Shown: piece after piece, positions 32,660 to 41,717 of the stretch | Layout: every line of letters starts with the position of its first letter | Position numbering within the stretch: the stretch's first letter is position 1 | From: Streptomyces marianii | GTDB taxonomy: Bacteria; Actinomycetota; Actinomycetes; Streptomycetales; Streptomycetaceae | Assembly: GCF_005795905.1 (NCBI RefSeq) | Contig: NZ_VAWE01000001.1 | Span: 7,319,501-7,383,500, forward strand | Length of the DNA stretch: 64,000 nucleotides | Reading direction: 5' to 3' | Position numbers and translations under genes: made by a program | Notes under the pieces: model-generated | What the model was told of the DNA's origin: nothing | Databases searched by the model: none | What the model saw: only the letters and a program-made list of their open reading frames with translations

Positions 32660-35398
32660 ATGCACAGAAGAACAAGAGGGCGGATCAGCGTCGCCCTCGC
32701 ACTGTCAGTGGCGGCAGCGGGAGGCCTCGGCCTGATCACGATCCTTCCGCGGTCCGCATCCGCGATCACCTCGCCCGTCGCCTTCACCGCCGACGACCTG
32801 CCGACCTGGCAGACCAACGGCATCGTCTGGACCCTGGCCGAGGCGAACGGCACCGTGTTCGCGGGTGGCACCTTCTCCCAGGTGCGCCCGCCGGACGGGG
32901 AAAGCGGAACCGCGCAGAACGCGCTGAACTTCGTCGCGCTCGACGCGGCGACCGGCGACCCCACGTCCTGCAAGCTGTCCTTCGCCGTTGGCAGCGGAAC
33001 CGCGACCGTGCGGGCCCTCGCGGTCTCACCGGACAAGAAGACGCTGTACGCGGGCGGCTACTTCGGCTCGGTCAACAACGTCCCGGTCAGCAGCCTCGCC
33101 GCCATCGACATCGCCACCTGCACGCCCAAGGCGGACTTCCGCCCGAGCGTCCCCGCCACCGTGCGGGCGCTCGCGGTCACCGGCGACACCGTCTACCTGG
33201 GCGGCGACTTCACCTCCGTCGGCGGGGCCAGGCACGAGCGCTACGCGGCCGTGGACGCCACCAGCGGCGCGGTCAAGCCGTTCCAGGCCGATGTCGACGA
33301 GCCCGGCCGGGCCGTCGCGGTCACCCCTGACGGCAAGAACGTGATCCTCGGCGGTGACTTCTTCGCCGTCAACGGCGCGAACTCGCACGCCCTGGCCGTC
33401 GTCGACGCGACCACCGGCGCCAACGTCCGCACCTACCCCGGTTTCATCGAGAGCCGATCGGTGGTCAAGGCGCTCGACACCGACGCCACCGGCTTCTACA
33501 CCGGCAACGAGGGCACCGGCGGCGGTGTCTTCGACGGCCGTATCGCGCTGGACCTGTCCACGATGAACCAGCGCTGGCGGGACACCTGCCTCGGCGCCAC
33601 CCAGGCCGTCGAATCGTACGAGGGCGTGCTGTACAGCGCGTCGCACGCACACGACTGCTCCAGTGTCGGGGAGTTCCCCGACGGCCGCCGCCGTCACCTG
33701 CTCGCGGAGCCGACCACCGGCACCAACAAGCTGGGCTGGTTCCCGGACACCAACGACGGTCTGGCCGAGGGCATCGGCCCGCGCGCCATGGTGGTCTCCG
33801 AGACCTCGGACAACAAATACATGTGGGTCGGCGGCGAGTTCACCACCGTCAACGGCGCGGCGGCCCAGGGCCTGACCCGTTTCGCGTCCTCCCCGGACAT
33901 CGGGGCGCCGACGGTGCCTGCGGTCAGCGCCGAGGCCCTGTCGCCCACCGAGGCCCGGGTCCGCTGGCGTTCGAGCTACGACCTGGACGACAGCAGGCTG
34001 ACGTACAAGGTCTACCGCAACAACGGATCCTCGCCCGTGTACACGGTCGAGGGCGACTCCGTCGAGTGGTCCCGCCCGCAGCTCTCGTTCACCGACAAGA
34101 ACGTCACCCCCGGCTCCACCTACAGCTACCGGGTGACCGCCACCGACGCCGCGGGCAACGCCTCCGGGCTGTCGTCCACGGTCACGGTGACGGTGCCGAC
34201 CTCCGCCCAGAACTACCCGGCGCAGGTGCTGGGTGACGGCGCCAACCTGTACTGGCGCTACGACGAGTCCGCCAGCCCGTTCATCGGGGACAGCTCGTCG
34301 GGTGACCAGAACGGCGTCCAGGTCAACGGGCCCTCGCTGCGCCAGACTCCGGCCGCCGTGACGGGCACGTCCACCGCGATCGGGTTCAACGGCAGCAACG
34401 AGTGGGTCTACAGCGAGAAGCGGACCACGGTGCCGAGCCAGTACTCGATCGAGACCTGGTTCAAGACGACCACCACTCGGGGCGGCAAGCTGGTCGGGTT
34501 CGGCGACCGGACCACCGGGACCAGCGGCAACTACGACAAGCACGTCTACATGCGCAACAACGGTCAGCTGATCTTCGGCGTCTGGACGGGTACGGCCCGC
34601 ACCATCACCACCCCGGACAGCTACAACGACGGTGCCTGGCACCACGTCGTCGCCACCCAGGGCGCCTCCGGGATGGCCCTGTACGTGGACGGCGTCCAGG
34701 TCGGCACGCTCGCCGAGACCAGCAACCAGAGCTACAGCGGCTACTGGCGCACCGGCGGGGACAACCTCAACGGTTGGCCGAACCGGCCCACCAGCTACCA
34801 CTTCGCCGGCCAGATGGACGAGACGGCCATCTACCCGTCGGTGCTGAGCGCGTCCCAGGTGCAGAAGCACCACGCCCTCGCCTCGGCCGCGGCCGACACC
34901 GTGCAGACGGTCAAGGCGGCGGACGACACGTATGTCAACGCCGGTGCCGCCAGCACCAACTACGGCACCTCCACCTCCCTGGCGGTGCGCGGCAGCGCGG
35001 CGTACGAGACGTATCTGCGCTTCGACCTGCCGGCAGCCCCGGCCGGGACCGTGCTCAAGAGCGCGCGGCTCACGGTGAAGACCACCACGTTGAGCAGCGC
35101 GGGCAGCACGGACGAGGTCTCCGTGCGGCCGTTCACCGGAAGTTGGACGGAGTCGGGCACCACCTACGCCTCCAAGCCGGCCGTCTCCGGAACCGCGATC
35201 GGCACGCTGACCGGGATGACCGAGCTGTCGTCGCTCTACTCGACGGCGCTCGACACCGGGGCGCTCTCGCCGGCTCTGGGCGGCAGCTACGACCTGGCGC
35301 TCACGAGCACCGGAACGGACGCCCTGTGGCTGTGGTCCGGTGAGGCGTCGGCCGCGGAGAACACCCCGCAGCTGGTGCTGACCTTCGGGGCGCCGTAA
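32660..35398 (+). CDS. Large secreted protein: beta-propeller, FN3, LamG-like, DNRLRE
   Basis: A 912-residue protein with a Sec signal peptide (residues 1-35, cleavage after SASA). Residues about 40-410 are repeated blades with GGxFxxVNG patterns (GGTFSQV, GGDFTSVGG, GGDFFAVNG, GGEFTTVNG), a beta-propeller like the delta-60/DUF5122 type. A fibronectin III domain follows (about 415-515), then a concanavalin/LamG fold (about 520-740) and a C-terminal DNRLRE domain (about 750-912, KAADDTYVNAGA and YLRFDLPAAP). It has no LPXTG or lipobox. The domain set suggests an extracellular carbohydrate-binding or matrix protein co-produced with the polysaccharide. No enzymatic motif was seen. Confidence 0.85.
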   Translation: MHRRTRGRISVALALSVAAAGGLGLITILPRSASAITSPVAFTADDLPTWQTNGIVWTLAEANGTVFAGGTFSQVRPPDGESGTAQNALNFVALDAATGDPTSCKLSFAVGSGTATVRALAVSPDKKTLYAGGYFGSVNNVPVSSLAAIDIATCTPKADFRPSVPATVRALAVTGDTVYLGGDFTSVGGARHERYAAVDATSGAVKPFQADVDEPGRAVAVTPDGKNVILGGDFFAVNGANSHALAVVDATTGANVRTYPGFIESRSVVKALDTDATGFYTGNEGTGGGVFDGRIALDLSTMNQRWRDTCLGATQAVESYEGVLYSASHAHDCSSVGEFPDGRRRHLLAEPTTGTNKLGWFPDTNDGLAEGIGPRAMVVSETSDNKYMWVGGEFTTVNGAAAQGLTRFASSPDIGAPTVPAVSAEALSPTEARVRWRSSYDLDDSRLTYKVYRNNGSSPVYTVEGDSVEWSRPQLSFTDKNVTPGSTYSYRVTATDAAGNASGLSSTVTVTVPTSAQNYPAQVLGDGANLYWRYDESASPFIGDSSSGDQNGVQVNGPSLRQTPAAVTGTSTAIGFNGSNEWVYSEKRTTVPSQYSIETWFKTTTTRGGKLVGFGDRTTGTSGNYDKHVYMRNNGQLIFGVWTGTARTITTPDSYNDGAWHHVVATQGASGMALYVDGVQVGTLAETSNQSYSGYWRTGGDNLNGWPNRPTSYHFAGQMDETAIYPSVLSASQVQKHHALASAAADTVQTVKAADDTYVNAGAASTNYGTSTSLAVRGSAAYETYLRFDLPAAPAGTVLKSARLTVKTTTLSSAGSTDEVSVRPFTGSWTESGTTYASKPAVSGTAIGTLTGMTELSSLYSTALDTGALSPALGGSYDLALTSTGTDALWLWSGEASAAENTPQLVLTFGAP

Positions 35399-35417
35399 CC
35401 TCGCCGCCCCTTCGTGC

Positions 35418-35478
35418 GGGCCCGCACCTCCGTGTGGGCCCGCACACCCTCCGGGCCCGCACCTCCGTGTGGGCCCGC
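35418..35478. repeat. 26-base direct repeat with internal palindromes
   Basis: GGGCCCGCACCTCCGTGTGG plus six more bases occurs at 35418-35443 and again at 35453-35478, a 35-base period. Each copy contains GTGCGGGCCCGCAC-like dyads. It follows the stop of the secreted-protein gene and could fold as a terminator. It lies just before the lipoprotein start. Confidence 0.6.
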
Positions 35479-35517
35479 CTCCATACCCCGGGGCCCGCCG
35501 GCCCCGCAGGAGCCACC

Positions 35518-36213
35518 ATGCACACTCGTATTCCCCGGCCTGTCCGGCGCGGCGCGGTCGGCGTCGTCGCTCTCACCGCGCTGCTCGCCCTCGCCGGTTG
35601 CAGCTCGGACGGCGACGCGGAGGCGAAGGCCAAGCCCACCCAGAGCACCTCCGGCAAGAAGGCCACCGCCACAACCGACTCACAGGCGAGCACGCCCTCC
35701 GAGGGCCCGTCGGCCCCGGCCTCCAAGGGCCCGGTCCTGCCCGACGCGAAACTCAGCCCGGCGACCGGCAGTTTCACCGCCAACGAGAAGAAGTACCTGA
35801 GCGGCCGAGTACCCGTGGACATGGACCCGGCCGCCGTACTCCAGACCGGCCAGGAGACCTGCCAGCGCATCGAGCGGACCGCCGCCCACGACAAGAACGC
35901 CGCGATCGGCGCGATCATCTCCGGGGACCTGCCGGAGGCGGACGCCGCGATCAAGCAGCTGTGCCCGAAGCAGCAGCCCCTGCTGGACGCCGCCGCGACC
36001 GGGTTCGCCGACGGCACCCGGAAGAACCCGGAGCCCGGCACCTACCAGGCTCTCACCACCGCCGCGGGTTGCACCTGGCAGGCGATGGGAGAGGAAGGCA
36101 AGGTGCTGGCGGCCGGCCCCGGCACGGGCGCCGGGAAGAAGGTGACGGCGGAGATCCCGGCCGGGACCCGCACGTTCGTCTCGACCGGTTGCTACGCCTG
36201 GCTTCCCGCGTAA
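35518..36213 (+). CDS. Putative lipoprotein of unknown function
   Basis: A 231-residue protein. The signal peptide ends in a lipobox (LLALAGC, Cys at about residue 26), followed by a Thr/Ser/Lys-rich linker to about residue 75. The globular part has Cys at three further positions (TGQETCQRIE, IKQLCPK, AAGCTWQ and STGCYAW), possibly two disulphides. I do not recognise the domain. The ATG at 35518 has AGGAG seven bases upstream; the longer frame to 35434 runs through the repeat. It follows the large secreted protein and may be part of the same surface system. Confidence 0.75.
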   Translation: MHTRIPRPVRRGAVGVVALTALLALAGCSSDGDAEAKAKPTQSTSGKKATATTDSQASTPSEGPSAPASKGPVLPDAKLSPATGSFTANEKKYLSGRVPVDMDPAAVLQTGQETCQRIERTAAHDKNAAIGAIISGDLPEADAAIKQLCPKQQPLLDAAATGFADGTRKNPEPGTYQALTTAAGCTWQAMGEEGKVLAAGPGTGAGKKVTAEIPAGTRTFVSTGCYAWLPA

Positions 36214-36227
36214 GCACCGTCTGTCCA

Positions 36228-36262
36228 GGCGACTCCCCCCGGCTGAGCCGGGGGGAGTCGCC
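36228..36262 (+). terminator. Strong hairpin terminator
   Basis: Perfect 16-base-pair stem (36228-36243 with 36247-36262) and a three-base loop, 15 bases after the lipoprotein stop. It lacks a T-tract. Confidence 0.85.
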
Positions 36263-36379
36263 GCCTGTTCTGCCGCTCACCCGGCCACCGTGAACGGCCG
36301 CCCCACGCCCGCGTCGGCCGGCCCGGCGGTGAGCAGTTCGACGAAGCCCCCGGAAGGACCCCGAAGCCCCGGAGGGCCC

Positions 36380-37498
36380 TCACCCGTCCTGGGACCGCTC
36401 GTACACGTCGAGCAGCGTGCCGAGGACCGCTCCCATGGAGAACGTCTCGGCCGTCAGTTCGCGGGCCGACGCGGACGCGTTCTCGCGTACGGACGGCTCC
36501 AGCAGGTCGAGCACCGCGGGAGCGATACCGTCGGGACCGGTCACCACACGGCCTGCTCCGGAGCGGTCCACATCGCGGGCCAGGCCGTTGGAGTCGGTCA
36601 CCACGACCGGGGTGCCCACGGCCATCGCCTCCAGAACCGACATCGGGAACGGCTCGTCGACCGAAGGCAGCACGTAGACGTGTGCCCGGCGCAGCTCCTC
36701 GGTCATCTGCGTCCCGGTCAGCGGTCCCGGGCAGCTCACCTTCCCGGCGAGTCCCAGCTCGTCGATCCGCCGCCGCACGGACGCGAGTTCGCCTTCGTCG
36801 GGCCCGGCCACCACGATGCTCGCGTCCGGGTGCCGGGCGAGGATCGCGGGTGCCGCATCCACCAGGTCGGCGGGGCGTTTGCGGGCCTGCAGGCGGGCCG
36901 CGTACAGGACGCGCGGTGGGCCCTGCGGGGCAGGTCCGTCGGGCTGCGCGGGGACTCCGTTGACCAGGCGGACGGCGCGGTCGAGCCCGGCTCCGCCCAC
37001 CACCGCGTTCAGGTCGCGGAGTTCACGGCTGGTGAGGTGCAGCACCGCGTGGGCACCGGTCAGCACCCGGCGCAGGGCGACCGCGTCGAGCAGCCGGGCC
37101 GACAGCCGCTCGCTCGGGTCGACCATGCCGTGCGTCTGGAGGACCAGTGGCCGCCCGGCGCGCAGCGCGGCGAGCGCGACCGGGAGCGTCACCAGGTCCC
37201 GCGCCAGATGCACATGGACGACATCGGCCGCACGTACGAGGCGGTGCGCCCCGGCGAGGAGCGAGGGCGAGGTCAGGCCGCTGAATCCCAGCGGCAGTAT
37301 CCTGCGCGCCCTGTACAGCCGGGCGGGCACGCCCTCGATCTCCTCGGGCAGCGGCGCCGGGAAGCCGTCGGCAAGCGCGGTGACGCGTGCGTCGTGTCCG
37401 CGTTCCCGCAACCCCTTGCAGAGGTTGAGGGCCACCCGCACCGGGCCTCCGAAGGCATGGGTGGTGCTGTGCAGGGTGACCGCGTGCAGCACTCTCAT
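36380..37498 (-). CDS. GT4-family glycosyltransferase
   Basis: A 372-residue GT-B enzyme. The N-terminal acceptor domain begins MRVLHAVTLHSTTHAFGGPV with VVHVHLARDLVTLP and LVLQTHGM. The nucleotide-sugar domain has VLYAARLQARKRPADLVDA, IVVAGPDEGEL, and the GT4 EX7E element in VYVLPSVDEPFPMSVLEAMAVG. Such enzymes add sugars to the lipid-linked repeat unit on the cytoplasmic face. The ATG at 37498 overlaps the stop of the acetyltransferase gene (ATGA), so the two are co-translated. Donor sugar unknown; GDP-fucose or GDP-mannose is plausible from the locus. Confidence 0.9.
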   Translation of the reverse strand: MRVLHAVTLHSTTHAFGGPVRVALNLCKGLRERGHDARVTALADGFPAPLPEEIEGVPARLYRARRILPLGFSGLTSPSLLAGAHRLVRAADVVHVHLARDLVTLPVALAALRAGRPLVLQTHGMVDPSERLSARLLDAVALRRVLTGAHAVLHLTSRELRDLNAVVGGAGLDRAVRLVNGVPAQPDGPAPQGPPRVLYAARLQARKRPADLVDAAPAILARHPDASIVVAGPDEGELASVRRRIDELGLAGKVSCPGPLTGTQMTEELRRAHVYVLPSVDEPFPMSVLEAMAVGTPVVVTDSNGLARDVDRSGAGRVVTGPDGIAPAVLDLLEPSVRENASASARELTAETFSMGAVLGTLLDVYERSQDG

Positions 37499-38034
37499 AC
37501 CGGCTCCTCGACGGGCCTGCGTTGGTGGTCGGCGGTGTGCATGGTCAGTTCCGGCAGGTCCTTGTGGAGCACCGCTCCGGCGCCGACCACAGCACAGCGG
37601 CCGACCTTCACCCCGGCCAGCACCGTGGCGCGGGTGGCGATCCACGCGCCGTCGTCCACCGTGATCGGCCCGTTGCGGTACCGGAAGTCGGCGGCCCGGT
37701 GGTCGTGGCTGCCGGTGCACAGCAGTGCCTCCTGGGACACGCACACATGCGAGCCGATGGCGACCGGCTCCAGGTTGAGGATCCAGGCCCCCTCGCCGAT
37801 CCAGGTGTGGTCGCCGACGGCCAGCTTCCACGGCCACAGCACGCGCACGCGGTGCCGGATGAGCACTCCGGTCCCGATCCGGGCACCGAAGGCACGCAGC
37901 AGAGCCGTCCTGACCCTGGCCGGGGTGAACCACGCCATGAAGACCGTGTTCATCACCGCGAACCAGAGCGCCTGAACGATTCTGCTACGTCCCTTGTCGT
38001 ATCCGGCCAGTGTGAAGGCCGGGAGGTCACGCAT
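37495..38034 (-). CDS. WcaF-like putative acyltransferase (left-handed beta-helix)
   Basis: A 179-residue hexapeptide-repeat protein. It has the colanic-acid acetyltransferase pattern WFTPARVRTALLRAFGARIG, the repeats VLIRHRVRVLWPWKLAVGDH (in pieces), WIGEGAWILNLEPVAIGSHV, CTGSHDHRAADF with the catalytic His region, and PITVDDGAWIATRATVLAGV. It would O-acetylate a sugar of the repeat unit using acetyl-CoA. The ATG at 38034 with GGGGGTGG upstream is preferred over the frame to 38451, which overlaps the divergent polymerase gene. Confidence 0.9.
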   Translation of the reverse strand: MRDLPAFTLAGYDKGRSRIVQALWFAVMNTVFMAWFTPARVRTALLRAFGARIGTGVLIRHRVRVLWPWKLAVGDHTWIGEGAWILNLEPVAIGSHVCVSQEALLCTGSHDHRAADFRYRNGPITVDDGAWIATRATVLAGVKVGRCAVVGAGAVLHKDLPELTMHTADHQRRPVEEPV

Positions 38035-38161
38035 CGATCCACCCCCAACGGCGTCCCCGGGACGCCACTCGGCCACAACTGTAGTAGCTGGGTGTTCATC
38101 GCAGGCAGCGCGTCCGTAGACTGCGGCGGGGATCTCTATCGGGGGCGGGGGCGGTGACGCC

Positions 38162-39685
38162 ATGACGCAGCACAAGGACCGGGGCGCCGTGGCGGCGCCT
38201 GCGGCATACGGCCGGGACGCGGACGAGCCGGGTGCGCGGGAGTACTCCGCCATGCCGTCGTTCTCACCGCGCACCCTGCTCTCGCGCGCACTGTCGATCC
38301 CGCTGGTGCTGGGGTTCGCGGTGTTCCTCCCGCTGCTGGTGCTCGTACAGCCGGGCACCGGCCTGTACGACTCCGCGTTGTGGACGCAGTTCGCGCTCAC
38401 GGTGTACTCGAGCCTGCGGCTGTCGGCGATGATCCTCACAAGCCGGCGCAAGCTGCTCGCGGGGTCGTTCTGGCTGTTCGTCTACATGGCGATGGGCGTG
38501 GCACCGCTCGTCCAGACCGTGCTCGGACGCACACCGACCCCGGTGGTCGGGGCGCGCACCGAACTGACGGAGGCCATCGCGCTCGTGCTGATCGGCTGCG
38601 TCGCCTTCGACATCGGCTCGCTGCTGGCCCGCCAGCGGCCGGGCCGCGAGCGGGACGACGGGCTGCGCACGGCGCTGGTGCACCGCCGCCGCCTGTACCT
38701 GCTGACCATCGCCGCCTTCGCCGGCTCGGCCCTCCTCATGGTCAAACTGGGCGGTCCCGCGGTGTTCTTCACCAGCCGGCAGGAGATCATCAGCAGCGTC
38801 CAGGACGCAGGTCTCTCCCAGGCGGACTCGCAGGCGGGCCAGGCCATCGTGCGCGGCTTCGGCACCGTGCCCGCCCTGATCGCCTGGCTGGCGTACACAC
38901 GGTGGCTGGTGACCTCGCGGCGCGCGCGCCGCTCCGGCATGACCATCGCCACGTGGGTGGCGTTGACGGGGCTGAACGGTGTGGTCAACAACCCGATCTC
39001 CAACCCGCGCTTCTGGTTCCTGACCGTCCTCTTCTCGCTGCTGTTCACCGTCTTCCCCGTGAGCGCCGCGTTCTACCGCGTCGCACTGAGTCTGGGCGTG
39101 ATCGTGGCCCTGATCGTGTTCCCGTTCTCGGACCGGTTCCGCTACGACGACGACAACTACCGCCCGCTGGAGACCACGTCCCCGCTGGAACCGCTGACCA
39201 TCAAGGACTACGACCAGGTCGGCATGTTCGCCAACACCGTCACATACGTGCGGTCGGGGCGTGGCCACACCTACGGCCGCCAGCTCGCGGGTTCGGTGCT
39301 CTTCGCGGTGCCCCGATCCGTTTGGCCGGACAAGCCGATGGACACCGGCGTGATCGTCGGCGAGTGGATGGGAGCCGTCAACACCAACCTCTCGTCACCG
39401 GTGTGGGCCGAACTGTGGATCGACTTCGGACCGGTCGGCATGGTGGCGGGGTTCGTGGCCCTGGGCTACACCGCTGCGCGGGTCGACCGCCGCCACGCGC
39501 GGCGAGCGGTGCGCCGGTCGCCACCGGGCAGCCTGATCGCGCTGACGGTGCCGCTGGTCGCCGGGTACTCCTTCATCCTGCTGCGCGGGCCGCTGCTGCA
39601 GGCCTCTGGGCGGGTGGCGATCGCGGCCTGCTGCATCGCGCTGATCACCACGTTCCGGCAGGACCGGGCGGCCGGGTTGCGCTGA
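38162..39685 (+). CDS. Wzy-like polysaccharide polymerase, integral membrane
   Basis: A 507-residue protein with about 11 hydrophobic segments and a large periplasmic-type loop between about residues 320 and 410 (FRYDDDNYRPLETTSPLEPL, then GRGHTYGRQLAGS and WPDKPMDTGVIVG). This layout and the low-similarity loop are typical of O-antigen or exopolysaccharide polymerases (oligosaccharide repeat unit polymerase). It has no strong family motif, as usual for Wzy. It is divergent from the acetyltransferase/glycosyltransferase pair. With the Wzx- and Wzz-like proteins it completes a Wzx/Wzy-type pathway. Confidence 0.75.
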   Translation: MTQHKDRGAVAAPAAYGRDADEPGAREYSAMPSFSPRTLLSRALSIPLVLGFAVFLPLLVLVQPGTGLYDSALWTQFALTVYSSLRLSAMILTSRRKLLAGSFWLFVYMAMGVAPLVQTVLGRTPTPVVGARTELTEAIALVLIGCVAFDIGSLLARQRPGRERDDGLRTALVHRRRLYLLTIAAFAGSALLMVKLGGPAVFFTSRQEIISSVQDAGLSQADSQAGQAIVRGFGTVPALIAWLAYTRWLVTSRRARRSGMTIATWVALTGLNGVVNNPISNPRFWFLTVLFSLLFTVFPVSAAFYRVALSLGVIVALIVFPFSDRFRYDDDNYRPLETTSPLEPLTIKDYDQVGMFANTVTYVRSGRGHTYGRQLAGSVLFAVPRSVWPDKPMDTGVIVGEWMGAVNTNLSSPVWAELWIDFGPVGMVAGFVALGYTAARVDRRHARRAVRRSPPGSLIALTVPLVAGYSFILLRGPLLQASGRVAIAACCIALITTFRQDRAAGLR

Positions 39686-39841
39686 CCGGGGCGACGGGCG
39701 CCATCCGGTTATGGCTCCGCTCATGATCCGCCGGACACGCCCTAGTAGTGTGTGAGGGTCAAAGCACGACTGGACGACGCGACCGGGAAGCGCGCAGCAT
39801 CGTCGGTCTTCTGTCCCTGGATCAGGAATCGGGAAATCTCT

Positions 39842-40684
39842 GTGCCCACCTCCCCGGTGAGAATTCACCGCCACTCCGCCGCCTACTGGCAGGTCACCTT
39901 CGACAACCCGCCCCTGAACCTGATCGACCCGGAGGTCATGGCCGGCCTGCGGGATCTTCTGACCCGGCTGGAGAGTGACCGGGATGTGAAGGTTGTCGTC
40001 TTCGGCAGCGCTGATGACGAGTTCTTCCTGGCGCACTACGACGCGGTCCGGGCAGCCGAGATGCCCACCGACACCGGTCCCACCGGCCTGCCGCCCTGGC
40101 CGGACGTCGTGGTGCGCCTGGCACGGGCTCCCTTCGTCAGCATCGCCTGCCTGCGCGGCCGCGCACGGGGCGCGGGAAGCGAGTTCGCCCTGGCGTGCGA
40201 TCTGCGTTTCGCCAGTATCGAGAAGGCGGTTCTGGGCCAGCCGGAAGTGGGATCGGGAGTGGTCCCGGGAGGCGGCGCGATGGAGATCCTGCCCGCCCTG
40301 GTCGGACGCTCACGCGCTCTGGAGATCGTCTTGGGCTCCGAGGACTTCGACGCCGCGACAGCAGAGCGGTACGGGTGGGTGAACCGGGCCCTGCCCGACG
40401 CCGAACTCGACGCCTTCGTCGACGGCTTCGCCTCACGGATCGCGCGCTTCGACCAGAACGCGCTGTCCACCGCCAAGGACATCATCAACCGCCGGTCGGC
40501 GCTCCGGCTGGAGGACATCGTGGAGTCCGGTCAGGCGCTGCGCACGGCCGCGGTCTCGCCGAACGGACGCGCGAGGCTGGCCGAGTTGCTCGCCCGCGGC
40601 ATGCAGCAACGCGGACCGTTCGAATTCGACTTCGGCGCCGAACTCGGACGGGACGACAGTGCGTCAGGAGACCCGGCTCAGTGA
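39842..40684 (+). CDS. Enoyl-CoA hydratase/isomerase (crotonase) family protein
   Basis: About 280 residues if started at the GTG at 39842 (reads VPTSPVRIHRHS); the frame is open from a GTG at 39752. The crotonase fold is shown by VVVFGSADDEFFLAHYD (first oxyanion region), LRGRARGAGSEFALACDLRF (second oxyanion loop) and LGQPEVGSGVVPGGGA. The usual Glu pair of hydratases is only partly present (Glu in GQPEVG), so the exact reaction is open. It is an odd member of a polysaccharide locus and may be an unrelated passenger. Confidence 0.8.
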   Translation: MPTSPVRIHRHSAAYWQVTFDNPPLNLIDPEVMAGLRDLLTRLESDRDVKVVVFGSADDEFFLAHYDAVRAAEMPTDTGPTGLPPWPDVVVRLARAPFVSIACLRGRARGAGSEFALACDLRFASIEKAVLGQPEVGSGVVPGGGAMEILPALVGRSRALEIVLGSEDFDAATAERYGWVNRALPDAELDAFVDGFASRIARFDQNALSTAKDIINRRSALRLEDIVESGQALRTAAVSPNGRARLAELLARGMQQRGPFEFDFGAELGRDDSASGDPAQ

Positions 40685-40988
40685 GGCGTCCCGGGAGTGT
40701 GAACACGGAGGTTCATGCTGCGAGTGTGAGTGTACGCGCTCTCTGCTATTACTGTTCGAATTCGGCTGGTGAGAGCTATCAAGGCTCCGGCGCACGGGCG
40801 CCGGCCCTCGCCATCCGCCCGTGTGCCGCACGGCGGCCCTGCGGCTGCCGACCGACCGTGCCGCACTGGCCGTGACCAGGTGGTGTCGTTTCCGGTCAGT
40901 TTCCCGTTGGTTCGTCTTCGCGCCTGCTCACCTGTGATGATGTGGGGCGGGGGAGTCATCAGTGGGGTCTTGAGGTCCGGGGGGATCG
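40685..40988. promoter_or_regulatory. Upstream region of the CDP-alcohol transferase gene
   Basis: 304 bases without a gene. It has AGTGTGAACACGGAGGTTCA at 40696-40715, a GTGAAC/GTTCA dyad. Similar half sites (GCGTTCATGCTGG, GAGAGTGAAC, TGGTTCACC, GTGTGAACATAC) lie in 42231-42330 upstream of the glycosyltransferase gene, so one regulator may act on both. Confidence 0.4.
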
Positions 40989-41717
40989 ATGAGCAGCACA
41001 GCTACCGGCACATCGGCGCTGACACAGTTGAAATCCGCGCAGAAGAGCGCGAAAGGGGTGTCGCTGTACTCGCGGTTCGTGAACCGGCCCGCAGGGCGGT
41101 ATCTCGCTGCCGGTTCCCACCGGCTGGGACTCACGCCCAACCAGGTCACCTTGATCAGTGCGGCCTTCAGCTTCGCGGCGGTCCTGGCGGTGGCGTTCGC
41201 CCGGCCCACCTGGGCGGTGGGTCTGCTGGTGTGGCTCGGGCTTGCGGTCGGGTTCGCCTTCGACTCGGCTGACGGGCAGCTGGCGCGGCTGCGCGGCGGT
41301 GGGAGTGCTGCGGGCGAATGGCTTGATCATGTGGTCGACTGCGCCAAGCTCACCGCGCTGCACACTGCGGTGCTGATCGCGTTCTACCGGTACCCCGGGC
41401 ACTTCGGGACCTCGGCCGACGGCTGGCTGCTGGTGCCGCTGGGCTTCCAGCTCGCCGCCGTCGTCACGTTCTTCGGGGGCCTGCTCACCGAGCAGCTCAA
41501 GCCCAAGGCGGCACCGGGGCAGACAACCGCGCCGTCCACTGTGCGGGCGGTGGCGCTGCTGCCCGTGGACCACGGTGTGTTCTGCCTGGTCTTCCTGCTG
41601 CTCGGCGGTGGCGGAGTGTTCCGCTGGGCCTACACCGGGCTCGCCGCCGCCGCCGTGCTCTTCCTCGTCGCCTTCCTCGTCAAATGGTTTCGGGAGCTGT
41701 CAGCAGTTCGTCGCTGA
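40989..41717 (+). CDS. CDP-alcohol phosphotransferase, integral membrane
   Basis: A 242-residue membrane protein with the full signature D-x2-DG-x2-AR-x8-G-x3-D-x3-D in DSADGQLARL through GEWLDHVVD, preceded by LGLTPNQVTLIS. It has about six membrane helices. The family joins a CDP-activated alcohol and a second alcohol or lipid, releasing CMP. The ATG at 40989 has GGGGGG upstream. Its last 38 bases overlap the tail of the minus-strand cytidylyltransferase gene, which may make its CDP substrate. It could add a phospho-alcohol to the polysaccharide or make an unusual phospholipid. Confidence 0.88.
   Translation: MSSTATGTSALTQLKSAQKSAKGVSLYSRFVNRPAGRYLAAGSHRLGLTPNQVTLISAAFSFAAVLAVAFARPTWAVGLLVWLGLAVGFAFDSADGQLARLRGGGSAAGEWLDHVVDCAKLTALHTAVLIAFYRYPGHFGTSADGWLLVPLGFQLAAVVTFFGGLLTEQLKPKAAPGQTTAPSTVRAVALLPVDHGVFCLVFLLLGGGGVFRWAYTGLAAAAVLFLVAFLVKWFRELSAVRR

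Noticed and set aside
33026..34873. Open frame of 615 codons on the minus strand
   Set aside because: It is antisense to the secreted beta-propeller protein and Val/Gly/Arg-rich without any recognisable domain.
35418..35478. Possible CRISPR-like repeats
   Set aside because: There are only two copies with a 9-base separation, strong internal palindromes and no cas genes. It is better read as a duplicated hairpin.
39752..40684. Start of the crotonase gene at 39752
   Set aside because: The first 30 residues do not resemble the family, and a GTG at 39842 gives a normal N-terminus. The choice is moderate, not certain.
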